A stretch of DNA of 19,301 nucleotides from positions 205,475 to 224,775 of the forward strand of contig NW_003107106.1 in the NCBI RefSeq assembly GCF_000003605.2, read 5' to 3'. The notes under the pieces were generated by a model, which saw nothing but the letters and a program-made list of their open reading frames with translations, did not search any database and was not told the origin of the DNA. This stretch comes from Saccoglossus kowalevskii (taxonomy: Eukaryota > Hemichordata > Enteropneusta > Harrimaniidae). The translations under genes and the position numbers were made by a program. Below are positions 9,096 through 16,500 of the stretch, piece after piece; the stretch's first letter is position 1; each line of letters opens with the position of its first letter.

Positions 9096-10560
9096 TGATG
9101 CCTTGAAAATGATTTTAAAATAAAGAAGTGATGATTACAGCACTGTTGATAGGTTTTATGAGTAATAAACCTATGTTTATTGGTAACAACTATACATTCA
9201 AGTTAATTAAATGTTTGATTCATCAAAATCTGTTTTGTTTTGTTTCTTGAAATAAACATGTTTTCAAATTACCACTCAAACATGATTAATATAATTGATA
9301 TGCTTCCAAAAATAAAAAAAAAGCAGTATTGCTTTAATCATTTCCAAAATGAGAATTCAAAACATGCTCTTTCTGTGTAGGATAAGTCTGAGCATGTTAA
9401 CATTTGTATAGTATATTAGACTCTGTATATTGTGTTTGTATAAATCTATTTTATGCATTGTTGAGTTTTAAATTAAGGTGCTTGGAGATTTATAAGTGAT
9501 ATATTCCAGGTTGCAACCAGATTAATAATTTTAAACATAAGTTATATTCTCTGTGATTTGTACATGAGGTAACTGGTGTGTTCATCTTTGATGTTCGGCT
9601 GAGGATTATTATTGTTGTCATAGAATGTTGTGAACAAAAGACAATTGCACAGCTTTGAAAATTCTGACAACTAGCAGTGCTGTATACAAGTGTATTTCTA
9701 CCTTTCAGGGCCTTCTGCATATAATTTTAATGTGACAAAGCTTCTGTTTGGTTTCTCTGACGAAAATAAACATTTTCCTCATTCACTCACATTCAGGTGA
9801 ACCAAGGAATATTGCAAATTCCATTATGATATGGAGATAAATGTGAACAATGATGCATCTATGATGGTACAAGTAAAATCAAGCCTGCTGCACTCTGATA
9901 GTGTGGTTATGCTGATCTGCTTATCTAGTGAACAACTGGTGATATTAAAAGGAGAATTATTTTATTTAGCTGTACCTGCCATTCCTCTACCAATCATCTG
10001 GATCATAACATTTATAAATAAATTTAGTACTTTAGTAATAATATGGCACATTCATATTCTGTGACTACACAATTTACCTGTAATACCCAACATTCCTCTG
10101 GAATGGGAAAACCAGTCGACAGTTTAAAAACTGTTCCCAAAATAACGCATTGGGAATGGTTCATGAAAGAGCTAGCATACCCACTCAGTGCAAGGTATCA
10201 AGAAAAGTCATGTGTATAATGCCGTTTTCCACAAATGAATTCAATTTTACAATCATGTTCAACATTCCATAAACCAGGAAATGATGCAATGTCTTGATTT
10301 AACCACTGTGCAAAGCTCAGAAATTAAATACCGATAGTTTCCACTAACTAAATTTAGTTAATTAAAGGCCATTTAGATGTCACTGTAAAAAAACTTGGAA
10401 AGCATGGCTTTTTTAAAGATCCAAGCCAATAAATACACATACCTATGAATTACCCATTCGTACCTTTGGCAATTGTTATCTCTAAAACCTTTTACTGGCT
10501 ATTACAATTTTGGACAATTCTTATAGAGACTGCTGTATTTGTTTTGCAATGTGATCAGAA
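9096..10560. other. intergenic stretch, no supported gene
   Basis: This is AT-rich sequence with scattered AATAAA-like motifs and short hairpins (for example CATTCC-TCT-GGAATG near 10091). The open frames at minus 9490-9720 and plus 9831-10064 have no recognisable domain and no supported splice sites. I see nothing else. Confidence 0.4.
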
Positions 10561-10600
10561 TGTGAAAGACTATTTATCCTCTGGGGCGGACATCGGTGCA

Positions 10601-10633
10601 TTTTCACCGCCTGGCAACCAGCGGCGGTGAAAA
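10601..10633. repeat. 11-bp perfect GC-rich inverted repeat (hairpin)
   Basis: TTTTCACCGCC (10601-10611) and GGCGGTGAAAA (10623-10633) are exact reverse complements. The 11-base loop can pair further (CTGG/CCAG). It stands out in AT-rich DNA and opens a CpG-richer block reaching about 10915. It has no downstream U-run or other clear terminator feature, and its role is unknown. Confidence 0.6.
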
Positions 10634-10865
10634 CAAAGGCCAAAAACTCGCAGAAAACTACTTTGGGATGGTTGTTGAGACTTCCCTGAACAGTGTAACA
10701 AGATTACCCCTAAATGTGTAACATGTATAAATTTGGTTGTTCGGGATTACTTCAAAGTTGAGTTTGTGTTGTTTTCTCGAATTTTCACCGGCTCGACCGG
10801 CGTTCCACAGCAGCGCACACAAAACCCATAGAAATGCATGTACAGTGGTGCAAGTCGTAGCAATG

Positions 10866-10911
10866 TCTTGTGACGTAGCTCCGCCCCTGAGGATACAGGT
10901 CATTCGATTGG
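10866..10911 (-). promoter_or_regulatory. candidate TATA-less promoter: CCAAT box, GC box, CRE-like site
   Basis: Read on the minus strand, a CCAAT box (about 10911-10907), a GC box (GGGGCGG, about 10887-10881) and a CRE-like TACGTCA (about 10877-10871) follow each other within 45 bp. This is a common order upstream of a start site. The DNA beyond it, 10640-10860, is CpG-richer than its surroundings. A 91-codon minus-strand frame spans the block, but I recognise no protein in it. On the plus strand a donor-like CCG|GTAAGT lies at 10998. The target gene is unknown. Confidence 0.3.
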
Positions 10912-10933
10912 GAAAATAATCACCAACATACAA

Positions 10934-11938
10934 TCAGCTGGCAGCTAATATACAACCAGGTGCTGGGAATATCCTTAGTTACAGAGTTAGACTACCGGTA
11001 AGTTTGATGTACTCAAGCAGTTGAAAGTCTGATATTGCCGGTACTACACTGGTACTGAAATATCAGAAAAGTTTACCCAACTAAGTAATAGCTCTTTTAA
11101 AATTTTTGTGGTTTTCCCTAAAATCCCATTCGACTTGGGGTACTCGGCTTCAAAAATTATTGCAAATGACAATTTTAGTTCACCATGTGCCATTTATTGA
11201 AAATATAACATCTCTGGAGGAAATAAAAATCCAAAATTTTCCCTGATCATTAAAAAACAGTTTAAAATACTTTTTTCTAATTGGTGGATGCATACAAGTC
11301 CTAACGTGACCCTACTCCATGATACAAATTACAATTGTAGTGTGAAACCTATATCTTAAATTACATTAGATTCTTCAAACAAAGATACACAGCACCTGTG
11401 CTAGGCATATAAAACGCAAATGACTGCACTCATTCATACTAATGTATACATCTTTCACTTCTCAAGTCGAGTTTCATAAATTTTCCTGGTTGTCAAAATA
11501 GGATTTCTTTGACCAACCCAAGCACAGCCCTTCAAGGGAAAAAAGACGCATGATGTTCTCACATGGCCAGCAGACTCAAAGATTGCAGCCCTTGTCAGTA
11601 ACGTTTACAATTAAAAGACCTAAGACATTTTGTGCAAGTGAGAACACTGAATAAATTTGGAAATACTTTGTGATAAGAAGATTTTGTCACACGCAACGTA
11701 ATATTACCGTAATTGGTATAGTACAGGTGTGATGGTTCAAATACCAAAATGGCAACAGTAACAGAAAGACTTCCCTGGCGGCGATGATAACATACAAACA
11801 CGGAGCCAACAGATGAGGTTTCAACTGGTACTGGTATTATTATACTCTGCAAACATCAAGTACAATAATGTGTTAAAACTCCACTACTCCAATAACTAGA
11901 TACTTAAACTTCAATACAATTCAACGAGATCTCCGATC
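10934..11938 (-). other. non-coding stretch downstream of the heat-shock-type promoter
   Basis: Read leftward from the predicted start at 11939, the first ATG (11856) opens an ORF of only 11 codons, ending at 11821. The longest frame (minus 11852-11595, 85 codons) has no ATG start and no recognisable domain. There is no hsp70, small-HSP or other chaperone coding sequence here. If transcribed, this would be a non-coding leader or a non-coding RNA. Confidence 0.35.
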
Positions 11939-12150
11939 TGAACTCAGTGCTGAACAACTCCCCTATATATACCCCCACTGTCTATAAATAGACCATTACA
12001 TCAGCATACATAATGAGTCTGGAACTTACTACAAATTTCTAGAATGTTCCATTACCTTCTATTGCCTCCTACAGTGTTCTATTACCTATTCAATCATTTT
12101 CTAAAAATATAGAATATTCCACCCAGACACAGTACGGTTCTAGAACATTC
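11939..12150 (-). promoter_or_regulatory. heat-shock-type promoter facing left
   Basis: There are two perfect three-unit heat-shock elements: TTCTAGAATGTTC (12037-12049) and TTCTAGAACATTC (12138-12150), each fitting TTCnnGAAnnTTC. A two-unit GAATATTC lies at 12112-12119. On the minus strand these lie upstream of a MEF2/TATA-like CTATTTATAG (11991-11982) and then TATATATAG (11971-11963). About 32 bases further on is an initiator-like TTCAGAT with A at 11939. The elements would fall at roughly -100, -175 and -205, and the TATA near -30, which is the usual arrangement bound by HSF and TFIID. No protein gene follows. Activity and direction are inferred from motif layout only. Confidence 0.6.
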
Positions 12151-13386
12151 TCAGTGACACATAAGTGGTAAATAAGTCGAATGCGACAGATTTATTCCCT
12201 CATGTTATTTTATGATACTTTGATAAAGGGTTTTATATTGACTATTGAATAGCAGCACAGTAGATAACACATGCAGCCATATAAAAACAGCATGTGTATA
12301 ATAAATTCCATCTCGTGTGCATATATTCAAACAAAAAGTTTTATCAGAGTATGTACAACTACGTAATAGGTGATTTTCCGCTCAGTGTGAAATATTACAT
12401 AAATGTGCAGCCCGATCGTCTGATGCAAAAATCGATCGATTTGATATTGAACTTAAATTTCTTTTTTTATATAGCCTAATGTTGAAATGCTGATATTTCA
12501 AAAGAAACAAATTGTGTTGGTATACCCTTACTTCATCCAAATTGACCATCATCAAAAGTGTACAACACATTATTAAGCGGCAAAATGTGCCAAAAATAAT
12601 TTTGTTTTGACACTACTACCAAGTTATGACCTTTTGTTTGTCCTGTTTTTGCATTCAATTTCATGCATAATGTTGGCATGCACTGGACAGAAAATGGTCT
12701 ATTAACACTTAATATTCTCCATAACAATTGCAAGCATATTGCACTTAACTTTTAAAGATTCAGGTTGAACCAAATTCTAATTTATTGGTTAACTATAAAC
12801 AATTAAGCGCATGGTCGAAAATGTCGCTGTTTTATCCTATCATCACATGGAATGTCAGATTGTTAATATTGCACTCAATGCACACTGAAGATGAATGTAT
12901 GTACATGCTGTATCAGAAACACCTACAAACTTAGAGGGCAGTGGTCGTCGTGCCACACATGTGCAAAATTTATGTTGATAAACACTGATTTTTCTACAAT
13001 CCAATGTGCGCTCTTCTAATGGAAATCGTGAGTATGAGTTTTTGATCTAGACATTATATATGCTAATTAGTCTGATGTCTCCTTCAATACCCTCCAATCA
13101 CCAAAGAAATTATCCTGTTAAAGCTTGGTAACATTTCAGTTTGTACTTGTCGGTCACCATCTTTGTTCATATACATCACAATGTATGTGTGGTGCAAAGA
13201 CCACAGCCCTTTAAAAAGATGTGCAAATGGAGTAGTTGCTCATCTATACAATTTTTTTGAAAAAATTAGTATATTAATTTTTTCTATAATCGTATAATAA
13301 AAAATCTCACGGTTTATATTTACAAATGTACATTCCCTGAATTTGAAGTGGAAACTATAAATCTCAAATTTGTATTGACCTAAATT
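12151..13386. other. intergenic stretch or 3' UTR of the MPV17L-like gene
   Basis: This is AT-rich DNA without a supported coding region. The open frames at plus 12294-12479 and minus 12382-12733 resemble nothing known. A minus-strand AATAAA at 12786-12781 could end the MPV17L-like transcript about 600 bases past its stop. Short palindromes such as TGTGGT-GCAAAG-ACCACA near 13178 are weak. Confidence 0.35.
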
Positions 13387-13506
13387 CTAAATTGTAGGTT
13401 CTTGTTTCAGAGCACTGCATTTATTTGGTATAAGTATTCTTTCAGCATCAACAGAACTCAGTTTTGTTGAGCTTCCCAATGGTTTCAAATCTGTCCTGTG
13501 CATATT
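13387..13506 (-). CDS. MPV17L: MPV17L-like exon 4 (C-terminal tail)
   Basis: It follows a very good acceptor (CTCTTCTTTGTTTGCAG). In phase 0 it reads 39 codons, starting NMHRTDLKPLGSS and ending at TAG (13389-13387). The tail is polar, as expected for the variable C terminus of MPV17L proteins. Support comes from splice-site quality, phase agreement with the exon 3 donor, and total length. If intron 3 is retained the protein would instead end at 14024. Confidence 0.6.
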   Translation of the reverse strand, partial: NMHRTDLKPLGSSTKLSSVDAERILIPNKCSALKQEPTI

Positions 13507-16500
13507 CTGCAAACAAAGAAGAGAAAATTGGGTCACCATATGATCGTATTGCAATTGTGTCTTCGATGCATTGGTTTGAAAATTAATAATAAGTGGCCTT
13601 CATTTTCAAGGACAATTTGAAGTTAGTTACAACAGGGAGCTGTAATGAGTCTCATTACAGCTCCCTGGTTGCAAGCAGTTGAGAGTTCTCTTTAAAATAT
13701 TATGGTATGTGATACTCCTTTCAGTAAAAATACAGCGAATGAGCTATAATATGTAGTCCAGATGTGAAGCTCTCTACAAGTTTTGGAAATGCTTCAAGAT
13801 TCCGAAGTTGACCACTTGAAATGAGAAAAGGGGGATGTACAAGGGGAAATAAAACTATACTTCAAAATAAAATGATACATTTGATGAAACCACAATATAA
13901 TCCTGTTAATCCATGTGAAAGAAACAATTTATTTCTATTCTTAGAGAATATAATCATCTACCCCTTAATCTATGAGAGTTTTCTGACATGTTTCCCCTAG
14001 AGAAAATAAGTTTCAAAGTTTTGTCATCCAATATTAGAGCAAACTATTTCTTCAATAATTACTTTTTGACTTACAAAGGTTTTCATGTAGCAGAGAAAAT
14101 TTGCCCATGCGAATCCAGTGATAGCAATGGCGGCTGGTCTGTAGTGTGGTGGTACCAATCTGAATGTAATGAACTGAAATACAAAAAGTCAATATAAATC
14201 TATCATTAATTTTAACCACAAATCCACATGTATTTGTATTTTTTTCAAAAATTTCAATGAAGATCTGTGTGAAATACTGATACTTCAGTACGTCGCCTTT
14301 GATATGAATGCTTGATGTGTAGTTTTCAGAAACTGAAAACGACTATTAAAACAATCGACCTTGCGGCTGAAAGAGCTCAGCTTTAACATCACGCCACCCT
14401 ACGTTTCCAACTTACAGTTAACAATTACAGCAGAGCTCTTTTGGCTGCAAGGTGGCTACCTTGAAATACCCTTGGTGTGATATTAATGATGGCTGGGGGG
14501 GGTGTCTTTCTGACATGCGATGTTACACAACTTCGCTACACACACAATGAACATGTGACCTTGTAAAGACCTTCGCCCAACGGGCAAAATTTGAAAGGTA
14601 AACAAAACCCGTAACTCAAAGTTTGGTTAACTATTATTTAAAGTTTGAATTAATGAATCTGGGCGTTTAACAAAAAAACAAAATGTATGTTGCCCATAAC
14701 TCAAAGTTCTGTTAACTATTAATTGATCACCGAGTTACAATTTGGGCATGGTTTAACAAAAGCGTGGTTCAAAAATATGGGTGTGGTAATTTCTGTAACT
14801 CAATGTTTTCGTAACTCAATGTTCGTAACTCAATGTTCGTAACTCAATGTTCGTAACTCAATGTTTTCGTAACTCAATGTTCGTAACTCGATGTTTTCAA
14901 CTCAATGTTCGTAACTCAATGTTCGTAACTCAATGTTCGTAACTCAATGTTCGTAACTCAATGTTCGTAACTCGATGTTCGTAACTCGATGTTCGTAACT
15001 CGATGTTCGTAACTCGATGTTCGTAACTCGATGTTCGTAACTCGATGTTCGTAACTCAATGTTCGTAACTCAATGTTCGTAACTCAATGTTCGTAACTCA
15101 ATGTTCGTAACTCAATGTTCGTAACTCTATGTTCGTAACTCTATGTTCGTAACTCGATGTTCGTAACTCGATGTTCGTAACTCGATGTTCGTAACTCAAT
15201 GTTCGTAACTCAATGTTCGTAACTCAATGTTCGTAACTCGATGTCCATAACTCGATGTCCATAACTCAAACAATTCAGCATCTCCTGCAATGTTGAAATA
15301 GCTGCATTTGCTGGTTTCCCTGGTTATTGGCGTTCTGAAGAGCTATCAAACATTTGCATGGTGAAATCCCCCCCCCCCCCTACACAGACACAATCTTAAT
15401 ATTTGTACACTAGAGTGCACAAGATTCTTAGGTTGCGACGGAACTCAAAATCTGTTTATTCTTGATATACAAAGTACTCACCATTGCAACTGGCCAAATC
15501 ACCCAACTGGCAGCGTAAGTGGTTCCAAATTTTTCTCTGACTTCTTCAAATAAATCATGTTTACCTTCCAGTAGATTAATTCCTGGAAAATGATGTACAC
15601 ATGCAATTACATATATTTCAATATTATTCAATCAGCCAATAGAAACCACTTGTTTCAGTTTGAATTGTAACTTTTATAAATAAATTTATAAAATACAACT
15701 GGAAACTAAACTTGGCAAATAAAACATGTGATACATAAGTTGACTTCTATCATGTGATAAATAGACTGTGTTTCTGGCAACTATGATATTAGAGACCAAA
15801 TATTGTCTACTACTAGTACACACAAAGACAGAAATTTGTTTTCACCATCTTGAATTTTGCAAAGGATTATGGGTTGAAATTTGGGGGGATATTTTATTTT
15901 TTTTCATACAGCGCTGTGCTAACTGTGAAATATGATGGAAACACATTTCTGTCAGTATATATTAGTTTGTTTTTAGCTTTCTATTCATTCTTTACATTAA
16001 TTTATTTTTTACATCTCCAAAGCCAATTGAACTGGGCACTTCTTGGATCACATAGTAATTTATTACCAGTACTATCTATCTGCTAATGCTTGTAACAACA
16101 TCCCAATTTGTTAACAACACTTTTAGGTGCCCAAAGTCATGTTAATGTTATGAAAGTTATTTTTGATTTTTAAAACTGGCATTTACAAGATGCTATTACA
16201 TATCATCAAAAAACAAAAATATAATTTACATTATGAACAAGTATGAACATGGAAGGTGGAACGACATTGACTTATTTTTATAAACTTGCCAATGTACGCA
16301 ACACTGAAATTCATGAGTATTTTGTAATGTGCCAACATCACATACATTTATTATTTTATATACCATAATTTTGTCCACAATTTCACATAATTAATACTAC
16401 ATAGTATATATTGGGGACATTAGTTTCTGACATAGTTTTGACTACCGGTATGCATTCACACTTTGTAAACCTGATCCCCTATATACCGATACTACCGGGG

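Noticed and set aside
10445-10630. Plus-strand 61-codon frame ending in a hairpin
   Set aside because: No recognisable domain or splice support, and its last codons are just one arm of the inverted repeat at 10601-10633.
11701-11750. GGTTCAAATACC resembling a tRNA T-arm / B box
   Set aside because: No A box or cloverleaf can be formed around it.
11595-11939. An hsp70 or small heat-shock protein gene behind the heat-shock promoter
   Set aside because: No reading frame of suitable length or with chaperone motifs exists on the minus strand down to the MFSD6-like gene.
14795-15268. CRISPR-like regular repeats
   Set aside because: The units are directly adjacent with no unique spacers, in an animal intron; it is a minisatellite.
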